Source of the DNA: Tanypteryx hageni
Taxonomy: Eukaryota; Arthropoda; Insecta; Odonata; Petaluridae
Direction: 5' to 3'
Length of the DNA stretch: 64,000 nucleotides
NCBI GenBank assembly: GCA_028673005.1
Contig: CM054118.1
Coordinates: forward strand, 92,294,858 to 92,358,857
A program made the position numbers and the translations under genes. Shown here in pieces: positions 10,370-21,539 of the stretch; the stretch's first letter is position 1, and each line of letters opens with the position of its first letter. The notes under the pieces are model-generated. The model did not search any database, had not been told where the DNA came from, and worked only from the letters and a program-made list of their open reading frames with translations.

Positions 10370-10980
10370 GCCTAATAGAAAATCGGCAAAACATTGATTT
10401 TTTTATTTTCTACAATATAGCAAGGGTTCGTAGCAAAGACAGTCTTAACGCACAGGGAAAATGTGTTTTATCGATTAGTGTTTTTTATTTAATATTTAAA
10501 AATTCAAATCTCGAGAAATGTGAACCTGACAGAAAAACAGCAAAACATGTATCGCTTATTTCTCTACAGCAGCGTTTTTCAACCGGTGTTACGCGGAACA
10601 CTGGTGTTCCGCTGGCATTGCCTAAGTGTTCCGCGAAATATTCCACCGAAAATAATTTTTCTATAAATTTAGATTTCTTAACGAATTTAAAAATAAAAAG
10701 TATTTTAATTTCGATCTCACATCGTGCGTCCACCTGATGGGGAAGCGAAAAATAGCAGAAGCTACAACTTCTAACCTGCCGCAGTACGCATGCGCGTTCT
10801 CAGAGCCATATTAAATATATACACACATGCTTATGTATATAGGTATTCCGCCAATATTTTCTCCATTCCGAAGTGTTCTGCCACTCAAAAAAGTTTGAAA
10901 AACACTGATTTACAGTATAGCCAAGTTTCGTCCCAAAGTCAGTGTTTATGTCCAAAACCTTCCCTTGTGAGATGTTTAGT
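10370..10980 (+). repeat. Repeat D, copy split by a hAT MITE
   Basis: Parts 10370-10569 and 10908-10980 together match the continuous minus-strand copy at 8180-8470. The 338 bases between them are a separate inserted element. The short frames here cross the junctions and are not genes. Confidence 0.8.
10570..10907. mobile_element. hAT-type MITE, 338 bp
   Basis: The ends are CAGCGTTTTTCAACCGGTG and, read inward from the right, CAGTGTTTTTCAAACTTTTT. These are typical hAT terminal inverted repeats. They are flanked by an 8-bp direct repeat, CTCTACAG (10562-10569) and ATTTACAG (10908-10915), matching at six of eight positions. The empty site in the related repeat at 8.2-8.3 kb confirms the boundaries. 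It carries no transposase and is non-autonomous. GTGTTCCGC is repeated near the left end. Confidence 0.9.
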
Positions 10981-10984
10981 GATC

Positions 10985-13300
10985 AATCATCTCGGTGTGC
11001 TGTCTGTCGCTTTTCGTTATCTCCGCTTAGGCTACTGCAGCTGACCTCATGCGGACGCTTTGAGAAATATAACGGAAACCATCTCAGTTTACTCTTCTCA
11101 TTTGTCCTATTTAATAGGATTTTTTGGCGAAAGATATTGATTTCCTGCAATCCCAATATCTTTTATAGCTTCTAGGATGGAATAAATTTAGATCTTAAGT
11201 TAAAAATTTGTCTATTTCGAGATATCAGCCTGTTTGTTTTATGTTTGTCTTTTTCGCATTTAAACATTTTTTCCCAACTCAAGAGTTGCCTTCTTTCTGC
11301 TGAGATTTCAGTCGACTCAGTACTACACGCCATCATTTCTCCTGGCTACTTTTGACTTTTCGTTATGATGTGTAGCAACGCCTCAGTTGGAGCTGCCGTT
11401 GTATTGTATCGGCACGTTATAGTGGTGGTATATTGGTGAGCTTCAGTTTGGAATTGTAGTGATAAAACATTATAGTTCGAAGAACAATTTCAATATGCAA
11501 ATATTTTGCGTCGTAAAGGTATTTTTTATGCTAAGGCCAGTTAACATTAAGGTTATCAAATACAGGGGTTATGCAGAAGAGGTGAAGAGATTAGATTTAA
11601 GAGATATGGATGAATATTTAACGTTCATAAATATAGAATTCGATTAAAATTCCTTACGGCTCATTAAATTTTATTAAAAGATTTTACTGCGGAAAATATT
11701 GTCACATTGAGCTGGTCCTTAACGAGCAACCGTCGCTTGTGAACACGCCCTCCTGTACATTTGAATTTATTTTAATTAAAATTTGTGGAAGTGGTAGAAA
11801 GTTTATAATATCGCGTTTAATTTGTTTTATTTTCATTACAAATTACACCCAATCTCCTGTAATGGAGTTCCACCGTATATTTATTTACCTCTTCAGTGTA
11901 TTATATTTTATTTAAAATACTAAAGTTCCCTTAATGATGTTTCGTCCAAAGTAATCATTAATTATTTTTTTTTAATTCTCGGATCGAGCCGTAACAATTC
12001 CAATCTCTAACGAACAATAGTTCAACGAGCGAATTAATTGCTTCTCCCTTGGCGATAAATGGATCGCAAGTGCCGCTACTTTTGAGAGAACGAAACGAGT
12101 TTAACTCACCTACATTTCGAATCCGGACCATCCATTTCGGGAGATGTTGTTTTTTTTCGGGCGCCTTTTGGCAACGCGGGGCCCCGCATACCGAGCAAGG
12201 TCCGTTCGTCCCGCTGACCACTTTAGGACCGCGTTTGGCCTCTGGACCGCTCTTCGTGACACCGGAAAAACCAGTAAGAGCACATACTTCCACAATGTGT
12301 CTCGCTCGTCTCTCTCTGTATTTTTTTCTTGCGGGTTGCTTTTACATTTGGACCGGGTGGGAGCGAAATTCTCGTTTCTTCTATCAGATTTGGGAACTCG
12401 AACACGAGCGCCAGTGAAAGTATTGCGAATAATACGTGCACGAACAGGTTGGGAGGAAATTAAAATTGTTTCGCAAAAGAAATTAAATTTGTCGTAACGA
12501 GTTTGGATTTTGGACATTTTTTGATTCCTAATTTGATGTCTGCTTCGGCTGATTGCTTCCTATAATGATCATCACTAGGAACGAGAATTCTGTCCTTTTT
12601 GGATTCGAAAAATAATGTTATTCCCGATTTGTATAGCTGTCCGTCAAGATAAAACTTCAACTGTTTGTGCATGAATAGTAAATAGTATGGTTCAGGAAAT
12701 GTGAATTTAATTCGAAGATAGAATAAATGTTATTATTGGAAAGTAGTTGATGATGTAATCCAGTTATAATTCCGAAGGATATTTATAAACGTGTATGCAT
12801 TCAATATAGTTAATAAAATAAAACATTCGATAACTTTTATATTAACGCACTAAAAATATAACAACGAATAATTAAAGTGGAACACTTCTTCGATTTTAGG
12901 ATTCGACCATTTTGTAATCGTACAGGTTTAGATAGTGTTTAGAAGTTAATGGAATCGTTTTATGGGAAACTTCAGACTAGTCACAGAAATTATGTTAATA
13001 ATTGCCACACAATTTTTTATTAACTTTTGGTCGCTACTGAACCCCAAAATTACAAATTATAATTAAGTAGATATATTAGAGTGAAGTTACTATGAAAGCA
13101 ATTAATGAAATGCGCTTGAATGAGAACATACTTGCTTACAATTACCTGCACGTATTCACGTTGTACCTCCAGTTAATCAGTTTTAGCATATTTTTTGCGG
13201 TGGGTGCATTGGCAAGTTGACGGCTTTTCTGAAAGCATCGTTTAATTTATTGAGGTTTATCTGTTTGCATTTTCCACGCACACTTATAATGTTGGCAAAC
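10985..13300. other. No supported gene; GC-richer patch at 12.05-12.45 kb
   Basis: Positions 12050-12450 are GC-richer and open in several frames on both strands (up to 135 codons). The overlapping frames have no recognisable motif, and the openness fits composition. The rest is AT-rich with no family match. Confidence 0.4.
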
Positions 13301-13310
13301 AGGCAGGGTC

Positions 13311-13380
13311 GTATTAAGGCATTTGGAGGCCTTAACTTTTTTTAGGCCCCCCTCCCCTTTTGCAGGGCACGTCTTATTTA
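13311..13380 (+). mobile_element. Probable hAT end (single end)
   Basis: CAGGGTCGTATTAAGGCATT followed by GGAGGCCTTAA and a C-rich run resembles the left end of hAT-type elements of the CAGGG class. No matching right end was found nearby. Similar material (GGGGCTCCTAGGCCCGTGGC) appears at 41270-41290. Probably a degraded solo end. Confidence 0.35.
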
Positions 13381-13559
13381 TCATAATTTTGAGTTTATTG
13401 TAAATTGTTGCGACGGTTACTACCTGTCTGATTTCATGGAGAGTAACAATATACAGTACTAGGGGGGGGTCCGCCCTTACGTACTACGGCCGCCAACCCC
13501 GCTCCTCGGCTCGGACCTCAAAGCCCTTCAGGCCTGGATGGGATTTTTAGGCGTTCTTT

Positions 13560-14465
13560 ATCAGCGAAGCGGTAATAGCGGAACGCCTTATGGGCACGTC
13601 TGGTCCGTCCGTCGTAACTTTCATCTCCTAAACCGCTGGACGGATTTTAATTAAGTATGAGTGATCGTTATTAAAATTTATCGCCCAATTGTGATTTTGA
13701 ACTGAATTCGTCAATTAGAACTTCCACTCTACGTAATTAATATAATAAACTTATACTCGTATCTCGTTAAATGGCATCCGTCAAGCAACAATGAAATGCC
13801 AAATTTTTCTCTCCCTAGCTCTTATATAATGATTAAAACTTTTTTTCGGACAGAGGACAACATTTACTACAAGAAAGTCCACGAGAATACATAATTACGA
13901 GTAATGGTTTCGGAGATAAAAATTCGAGAAAATCCCGAGCAAACTATAGCATATTTTGTTTACATTAATCTCTAAGGCGGTTTTCTCGGCAAACAACAAT
14001 TAAAATCCATGTTTTTCTATCCCACGTCTTTATATGATCTATGAGGTATAGTTTAGAAAATTTATTCGGATAGAAGACAAGATTTACCACAAGATAGTTC
14101 CCGAGACCACATAATTACGAGTTATGGCTTCGGAGATAAAAATTCGAGAAAATCCCGAGAAAAGCATTGCATGTTTTGTTTACTTCGATCGCGAAGACGG
14201 TTCTCTCAGCAAACAACAAGTAAAAATTCAAATATTTCTCTCCCATGCTCTTATATGATCTGTGAGCTAGAGATTAAAAACTTTATTCGACATTTTCTAC
14301 AAAATAGTCCCTGAGACCATATAATTACGACTTAAGTTTCGGAGATAAAAATTCGAGAAGCGCCTAATTTTTCGAAACCGTTTCATACGTATTTTCCATT
14401 AAGAACGCCTTTGAAATCCCTGTGTATTCCATTTATGGAGTATCCTTTTCCATCTTGTTTATAAA
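13560..14465 (+). repeat. Repeat G with three tandem subunits
   Basis: The left part holds GGTCCGTCCGTCGTAAC and CTAAACCGCTGGACGGATTT. The right end holds AAGAACGCCTTTGAAATCCC and GGAGTATCCTTTTCCATCTT. Both ends match the shorter relative at 22490-22810. In between, GGAGATAAAAATTCGAGAA recurs at about 13913, 14133 and 14341, marking tandem units of about 220 and 209 bases plus a partial first unit. Each unit also carries AAGATAGTTCCCGAGACCAC-like and ATAATTACGAGT blocks. No coding frame. Confidence 0.8.
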
Positions 14466-14894
14466 ACTACACAACGTAGCTAAATTCCTTCTTTCTCCGT
14501 CGATGAACTGGTGGCGCAGGTGATGGGATTGTTTGTAACAATTATTATTTAAAGAATAATTAAAATGGTATTATAATTTTAAAAGAACCTCATGAAATAT
14601 TATTAGTTAATAAACACCATGAAAGAAAACAAGAATATAAACTGAGCAGGCAAATTTCTGTTTGGGTGACATAAATGTCTAAGTTTCGTCTCATGATTTT
14701 AGTTGACTATTGGCCGAGTTAGTATAGTCGAAGGTGTTGTCGAAGGATTCCGTTAAGAAATTCGAGAATTCGATTCCTGAAAAAGTGAAATATTTTTGAT
14801 TATGAACAAATAACTTCTTAGTAAATTTGTTCATCTTATGTAGGTAACCATTAAATGAGATATTTCACTCAAATAGTCCCAAAACGCCTGTATA

Positions 14895-15130
14895 TTTGGG
14901 GGTGGTGGAGTGGTTAGAGCGTTGGGCTTCCACGTAGCGGTCCCATGATTCGAATCCAGCGGAGGTCGGGTTTTTCAACTTGGGACCGTCCCGTCCCCTA
15001 AATGCGTGATTTGAGGAGACCGCGCAAGTCAGCGCTCTGTCCTTCGGATGCAACTTCACAATGCATCGTAGTGAAAAAATGATTGTTCACTCATTGAATC
15101 ACTCCAGAATGGCAAAATTAGAGTAGGAAG
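14895..15130 (+). mobile_element. tRNA-derived SINE
   Basis: The head (14901-14960) is tRNA-like. GGTGGAGTGGTTAGAGCGTTG holds an A box at 14911-14921, and GATTCGAATCC at 14947-14957 is a B box, at normal spacing. The body includes AGCGCTCTGTCCTTCGGATG (15034-15053) and CATTGAATCACTCC, then an A-rich stretch near 15140. There is no proper acceptor stem, so it is not a functional tRNA. The target duplication is not clear. Confidence 0.7.
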
Positions 15131-15134
15131 TGTA

Positions 15135-15485
15135 AATTAAAAAAAATGAGGAAACATTTTAAATACAAGTTATAAGTATTTATATTTTATTACAATTATT
15201 TCACGATCGTAGATAAAAGTTGATTGCCGCTTATTTGGACTATAAAACGAATATCCGAATCTAAATTTCAATCGGAAAGAAACGTTCTCTTGTCATTCTT
15301 AGTCCTTGTGTCCTCGCATTTTTTAATCTTTTCCTTGATTTTGATTTTTGATCCAGGGTCCTCATTAGATTTTCAAAATATATCATAAATGGCCCAATTA
15401 GCGATTTAAGTCTATTTATTAGTATTGCATTATGATTTACATATATAATATCATTGTAACGAAATTAAAGTCATAATTTAATTTT
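15135..15485. other. No gene seen
   Basis: AT-rich sequence between the SINE and repeat F. Confidence 0.5.
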
Positions 15486-15489
15486 TCTT

Positions 15490-16085
15490 TGAAAGAGATT
15501 CTTTCAAATGAATTCGTCCGTCCCAATTACAATTTGAAACAATTGACCGATTTTCATGACACTTGATGGAAATCTCATGCTACTGGAATCGAGCTCCCGA
15601 GGATAGTTTTTGTTGCGATGATTGACAGTCCCGAGTTCGATTCCAGGAACTGTCCTTCCCATTTGATTTACGTGGGAAATCTGAAATCCATCGTGCTGGG
15701 TCATTTTCTCTTGCACGTTAAAATATCTTAGAATCGTAATATCGGAGAGGAATTTATACTATTCTCTGAGGAAAGAAATGAAGATTATAATTTTTATCGT
15801 ATAATTTTGCGTAAATACCGGCGCTTTTGCAGTTTTTATCACTCACTACGAGAGTGTTGTCATAGCAACGAGTATTATTGAACTCAGATTCGGTATATTC
15901 TAATACGTACACGCATTATTTTTGCCGCACAAATACGCTTGGTCAATTTATTATTAATATTAATAATGTATTTGTAGTATTTTACAACGCTAAATTATGA
16001 CATTTGAGAACAGAAAGAGCAAGTCATCCGTGGTGATTTTAAAGCTATTAAAGCTAATATAGATATTAAATAAATGATTAAATGG
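15490..16085 (+). mobile_element. Composite tRNA-containing repeat F, copy 2
   Basis: A plus-strand copy in inverse orientation to the one at 9690-10320. It starts with GATTTTCATGACACTTGATG, has a B-box relative AGTTCGATTCC at 15634-15644, then GAAATCTGAAATCCATCGTG, CACTACGAGAGTGTTG, GTATATTCTAATACG and the terminal AAAGCTATTAAAGCTAATAT. It ends in an A/T-rich TAAATAAATGATTAAATGG. Open frames across it are accidental. Confidence 0.8.
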
Positions 16086-16089
16086 AAAG

Positions 16090-17823
16090 TAGCCATCATA
16101 AGTTCCGTTTGGATCATCTTGTTATTCCTAAAATTCGACATAGGATTAAACCTGGGTCTGGAAGGAGCTTGAGTGGTCGAGAGTCACGTGAAAACGGAGG
16201 GTGGGAAGGGGGGGGAGGGAAGGGGGGGAGGGATAGAAAAGCGAGAGTGGTTTTTCAAGCCGGGCGAAGGGGATGAAGGAGGGGGGTGGAAGAGCAAATG
16301 GAGGTTTTGGGTGTAAGGAGGGCGCATGATGACGTCATATCTCCTTCATCTAAGACAGATGGAAGGGTGCGGGGAGGAGATAGGAGAGAGGCGTGCGCGG
16401 AGAAATCGAGGGAAGTTGTCGAGGTTTCGTGGAGACGACGCCGGTGGTGAGCGTGTTTGTTCGGGATCGGTTGGAGAGGAGCTGCTTGCTCCCTCGCTCG
16501 TCAAAAGGGTTGTGGGAGGGCGAGTTATAGTGCTTCGAGGGATGTCATTCGTTTAGAAGGGCAAGAAAAGGATACAGGCTGGAGTATAATAAGGCTACCG
16601 GTCTCGGTGGGGTCGCTGTCGCCTGGTGTGCGGGAGAGGGCGTGGCGCGATCATCTGCTGTCTGAATATCCGACGGAAGAGCTGACGTGAGTGATCGAAT
16701 CGCTGTGATTCCGAGGGATATGTTCACGAAGATATAGCGAAGGAGTTTTTCTCTACGTTCTTCTCTCGGACTCTCCTCTCTTCCAATTCGTCATCTTCGA
16801 ATGACCTCTTTTATGCCATCGGCGGTGAAGTGCGTTAGTTTTACGATCTTCTTTTGTTTACTCGTGTCTTTCGAATCGCTGACGTTCTTCTGGTTCTCAA
16901 TCACGCCCATTGCGAAACGGGAATTTGTTTTTCGATTCCGCGTCACCTGGATTGCACTCGACGGAACAAGGACATTGCCATCGAGTCTATAATTGGAGAC
17001 CAAAGTGAGTGCGGTGAACTCAGGCTGTCCTCCTTATCTCGCCCATCTGTCACACTGAAGATAATAACACGCCTTTATTTTGCGAACGAATACGCAAAAA
17101 AAAACGTTTTGCGGAAAAAGATCGAGCCCTGGAGACAGTCACTCCATCTCGAGTTTTTCGTTCGCGAATTAATTTCTTTCGGTTCGTCGGAATTTTCCTT
17201 CACCGGACGATTTCATTGCTCCTCCGCTCTCTCCTTTCCTCCCCTCCTCCACCTCCCTTCCCCTCCTCCCCCTCCATCCCCAACCTCTCCCCCTCCTCCC
17301 CCACCTCTTTCATTTTCCCTTCCGATAGCGGCGGCACGGCACCGTGTCGGAGTGGGGCCTGCGCGCTCAAGACCACGGAAGCGCCACTTTTAGTGTTCCC
17401 GCCGAGGAGAGGACAAAAGAGGAGGGTGAGGCGAAGGGAGGGTGCGAGAGGATAGGAGGAGGAAATATGGGAGGAAAAATAAAGAACACTCGCTCGTAGT
17501 CGGATGTCTGCTCTTGTGGTCGGTGGTCAGCGCGAGGAGGAGGATAGCGTGCGTGTGTGCGAGAATAGAGAGGGACGTGGTGGGCGTGAGAGAGCCTAGG
17601 TGTGGTGTCGCAAAGGGGGCGGAAGAAGCGAGGAAAGCGTCGCCTCCAACCCAATCGGATCGCATAGAAACTGACAGTTCTGAACGATTATAGATACGAT
17701 CTGAAAGGATAACGTGGGATCGTATTGTTTTTGGACTTCTGGGACGGTTGTTGGAGTGGAGGACGCGCAGGAGTCGGTGTCGGTTGTCGAATTCTCCGAT
17801 ATATCGTCCGAAAGGCTTCCGGA
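16090..17823 (+). promoter_or_regulatory. GC-rich promoter-like block
   Basis: About 1.7 kb much richer in GC and CpG than its flanks. It opens with a purine/G-rich tract (16195-16300, runs of up to nine G, G-quadruplex-like on the plus strand). A pyrimidine/C-rich tract follows at 17210-17310 (CCCTCCTCCACCTCC type). Donor-like sites occur at 16688 (GTGAGTG) and 17012 (GTGAGTG), so several short 5' exons are possible. The many open frames on both strands reflect composition. The position directly upstream of the candidate exon at 17824 suggests a promoter and 5' leader, but the exact start is not determined. Confidence 0.4.
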
Positions 17824-17948
17824 ATGAACGTGAAGGCGAGGGAAAGGTGGAAGCTGCTGTCTTCTGCGGGGGGAGCTCGGAGGTACACTTGCGAGCCGCC
17901 AGAGGGAGGCGTCGTCGCGAAGGGGGAGGTCAAATGCGGTTGCGGCAG
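17824..17948 (+). CDS. Candidate first coding exon, unknown gene
   Basis: ATG at 17824 opens the frame MNVKARERWKLLSS..., which runs 41 codons to KCGCG and is cut by a strong donor, CAG/GTAAGG (GT at 17949-17950). Ignoring the splice, TAA at 17950-17952 would end it as a 42-residue peptide. It lies at the 3' edge of a 1.9-kb GC-rich block, as expected of a 5' exon in an invertebrate gene with long introns. The peptide is basic at the start, has YTCEPPEGGVV in the middle and a Cys-Gly end. It matches no family I know. No downstream exon could be identified, so this stays a candidate. Confidence 0.3.
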
Positions 17949-17949
17949 G

Positions 17950-19440
17950 TAAGGGATGCGGGGTCGTGCGTGTATCCCCCGTTGTGCGTTTTGGTTGTTT
18001 GAAGGGTTCGGCGGCTAAAGAGATAGGTCGACGACCCATTCCCACCAGGACGCGCGACAGCGGTAGTCGGCTGGAGGTAGTTTCCGATGTTTTTATTGAG
18101 GGGCCTTTACGGTCAAAATATTTTATGGCTTTAAAGATGCCTTCGGAAGAAAATATATGGCATGTTTAGCAAAGCAAACATTTATCAGAAAAAATATGGA
18201 TAGCGAGAATTTGTATTCACGAAATTTATTTTGCTGGCGGGAACTTCAGTCATTTTCCAATATTTGATGTTATATTATTTGATTCTTTGAGTGGGAATGA
18301 ATTCCCCGTCGTTTAAACATCTCGATAAAATAACGTATTATTATGAGAAAGGACAATTTGCTACTTTTTCCGATTTATTTTGAGACCGTCATAAAATTGC
18401 AGTTCCTTGTATAATGCGCTGTTCCCTTGTTTGTTCCGCCCAAGATGATCTTTCAATTTTAATCATATGAATTCCTTCTTTTATTCGAAAGAACGTTTAA
18501 ACCGATTACTTATTTTTGTGGAGTTTAAAGGAATACGTATTGCCAATTCCGACTCGAAAAATATAATTTTTCGCTTTTACTCTATTAGACATTGCTCACG
18601 AAACAATTGAAATGCACTATATTGCAAATATTAATGTCTGAGAGTCTTAAATTTAATTCCTTGTCGCCATTTTCCTTTGCTTTTTAAAAAGAATGTTGTG
18701 ATTTAAATTGTTTTTCATCGAAGAATTATATTCTTGAAGTACAAATTATGTAATTTCTTGCAAGTTTAATCTAAAAAATTTGCAGCTTTCATAATCTCAT
18801 AATGCTACCTTTATCTCATTTTATTGCATTTATATTTCAAATTCGAAAAATATCATAGCTATTATTAATATTTGAGCACTATTGTGGAATTACTATCATT
18901 TGTTGTTGTATGTATGTGTCTGTTTTCTGGCGAACCAGCCCCTTGAACCGTTATGGAATATTATTATCTTTTTAAGCTGGAATGATTATCATCCTCTTCA
19001 ATTGGTATTTCATAACTCGCATTTTGTACATTATATCCGAGTTTGTATTTCATTTGCTTAAATCATCTCTCAATAGTCGTTTCGCCAAATGCCTATTCGT
19101 TTCTCAGTGTTGTGTCTGGTCGCCGCGCTTCTCTCGAGTCTGACCTCAAGGAGACATTTCCTTGCAATTTTCTGATATCGATTCCCGGCTCTTCTGGAAA
19201 TAGACCCAAAAAAGCGATCGAGAATAAATTGCACCCAAACGATGAATTTCCAGTGTTCCCGAAGGCTTACGTTTGTTGTTTATTCTAAACGTTTCCTTGA
19301 CCCGTGAACTTGGAACCAAGAGAGATATCTATTCGTCGGCAGGTAAATGACACATTACCTCGCTCCGAATTCTAAACTGAAGTGCTGTAATATGGGTGCT
19401 TGGAATTTAGATTCACATTTTTTACATTCAGTTGACTTAT
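17950..19440. other. No gene seen
   Basis: GC content falls quickly after 18060 and the rest is AT-rich. If the exon at 17824 is real this would be the start of its intron. No repeat match in the window. Confidence 0.5.
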
Positions 19441-19444
19441 TACT

Positions 19445-19760
19445 GTAAACATGATGATCCAAACGAAACTTACGATGCTTAATTTCCACATAATTATTTA
19501 TTTTATACTTATATTGACTTTAATAGCTTTAAAAATCACCGCGGATGAGTTCCTCTTTGTGTTCCCAAATTTCATAATTCAGCGTTATTTAATGCTACAA
19601 ATACATTCGAACGGGAAACTAAATTGATTACGCTTAATTGTGTAGCAAAATAATGCGTATTTGTGCATACTAGACTATGCCGAGTTCAACGATAGTCGTT
19701 GCGATGGCAACATTCGTAATGAGTGATAATAACTGCAAAAACGCCAGTACACACGTGTGC
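19445..19760 (-). mobile_element. Composite repeat F, truncated copy 3
   Basis: Collinear with 9690-9990: TATTGACTTTAATAGCTTTA, CACCGCGGATGAG, TTTCATAATTCAGCGTTA, ATGCTACAAATACATTCGAA and GATGGCAACATTCGTAATGAG. Similarity stops near 19760, before the tRNA-like part. Confidence 0.75.
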
Positions 19761-19764
19761 ATAA

Positions 19765-20990
19765 GAACGCATCTGGAAGTGCTGTTAGAATCGGCAATAA
19801 TATGGCTGTAATAAAGCCATATTTTTTCGTTGATAGTTCATTCTTTGCTGTAACATAACTATCAAGTGAAATGCATACACCGATTAAAACTGTTTGTATT
19901 TTTTTCAGCAAAGTATTCGTTGCTAGGAAAAATAAGGTGGTTTATCGCTCTATAAAAGTGGTCTATTAATTAGTGTGGAATTATCGTATGTTTATCGCAG
20001 TATTTCATCGCAACTTATTTCACGTAACCCGATTCTAAATCTCGGAGGCGTACTTTTCCGGAGAAGAATGGTCTTGTGATATAAATGCGCGCCGCGAATT
20101 TCCCTTTAGTCCTAGAGTCCATCGATTTATCGCTTAGTCTCGAGGTTATTTTTTTGTTAGCGCGGCGGCTCCGCATCGGATTAGCGCGATGCTCGCCCCA
20201 ACGCGACTTCGACAGTGATGCAACTGTAGCAGAGGAGAGGGAGGCGGTAATTAAGCAGCGCGAGAGAGGAATCACGGATCGTGTGTGTTCCCGCAGAGGC
20301 GCTTACCTTTTCGTCATAAGTTATCGTTCCATCGTCCCCAATTAGGTGCACGTCCAAGGGAAGCGAACGTTAGGATAGGAAAGATTGTATGTACCAATAA
20401 AGAGCCGAGAGTCACGTATTCTTCCTAGCTATCTCGATCGTCGGGTGAAATTACGTGTTCTAGAGTCTCGGGGTTAATGTGTGTCAGTGTTACAATCTAC
20501 TCAAGCTTCTCTCTGCAGATGCCATAAATTGCGCGGGTTTATTTTGGCGAATCATTTGTGTGACGCGTGTCCATATTTTTCGACACATTTCGGATTTTGC
20601 GCTTCAATATTGCCTTTCGATTTTTTGCATAATTTTAAAGCTCTGTTGCGACCATTACTGCGGAAAACGCTTCAGAAATTCAGAAATTAATAATAGCCCA
20701 TTTATCCTAATAAAATTAGACAACTGATGGTTTGAATTTCATGTTTGTTTTTATAATTTATATGTGAAATTTTCACTGCTTCTCTCTTACGAAAAAGGTA
20801 ACATCCCAGTATTAAAAAAAGAAAGAAGATTTCTTTTCTTTTGCCCACAATCCACCCGGCGTTTACTGAATAATAATGATCTGCAATTATTAACGTTGCA
20901 ATCTATTAAGTCTGACGTCGCTACAGCTATAATTTCGATGTTTCATAGAAAGCGCGAAGCGAATAACGCAGTTCTTTCGTCAAATTGAGT
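19765..20990. other. No supported gene; GC-richer patch 20.08-20.35 kb
   Basis: 20080-20350 is GC-rich with CpG (GCGCGCCGCGAATTTCCC, GTTAGCGCGGCGGCTCCGC) and is open on both strands over about 260 bases, which argues for composition rather than coding. It could be a small promoter-type island. The flanks are AT-rich. Confidence 0.35.
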
Positions 20991-20994
20991 CGTA

Positions 20995-21410
20995 GGCAAC
21001 TATTCGGGTCGCCATGGCAACACCCGAAAAGAGTATGAGAAAGCCATACATTACGAAAAGAAACGCATGTTTCTGACAAATTCTTCCGTATTACATCTAA
21101 ACATTGCAATAATAAAATATGTTATAGTTTGAGCCGTCAAATAAAGCAAAAACGGAGAAGTTCGATCCATAGTTACGTATTTTAATGAATGAAGGAAATA
21201 CACCTTGCACCTTGAAAAATCGAAACTCCTGGGTAAACAAATGGGAAAATATAATTGCCTTCTGGAGTCGAACCTGGGACACTTCCGTAAACGAAAATAG
21301 TTTTCCCGGGGTTTGCTAGTTGGTAAAAACAAAATGGCGTTTTCAGCGTTTCTGTATGACAAACTGTTCAAGAGATGAAAGGGGCGACGGACGGACAGAC
21401 ATTGAGTAAT
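20995..21410 (-). mobile_element. SINE-like repeat related to F
   Basis: The minus strand carries a perfect polymerase III B box, GGTTCGACTCC (21264-21274), preceded by CCCCGGGAAAACTATTTTCG. The plus strand has GGCGACGGACGGACAGACA at 21384-21402, equivalent to the GGACGGACGGACAGACAGAC run of repeat F. CGCCATGGCAACACCCG (21010-21026) parallels the TATGGCAACACTC block of F. It is a diverged relative of F and of the copy at 59.9 kb. Confidence 0.6.
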
Positions 21411-21539
21411 TATATGTAAAAGATTATTTTGTATTCTATAACGCCTCCTAAGAAAATCCCGAATTAAATTTTTATGACACATATTCCTTTGTATAATTAT
21501 CTCCTACGTTAATAATAAACGAAAATAAGTCCCGTTTTA

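Noticed and set aside
12049..12517. Several frames of 110-135 codons on both strands
   Set aside because: Simultaneous openness on both strands points to base composition, and the peptides have no domain features.
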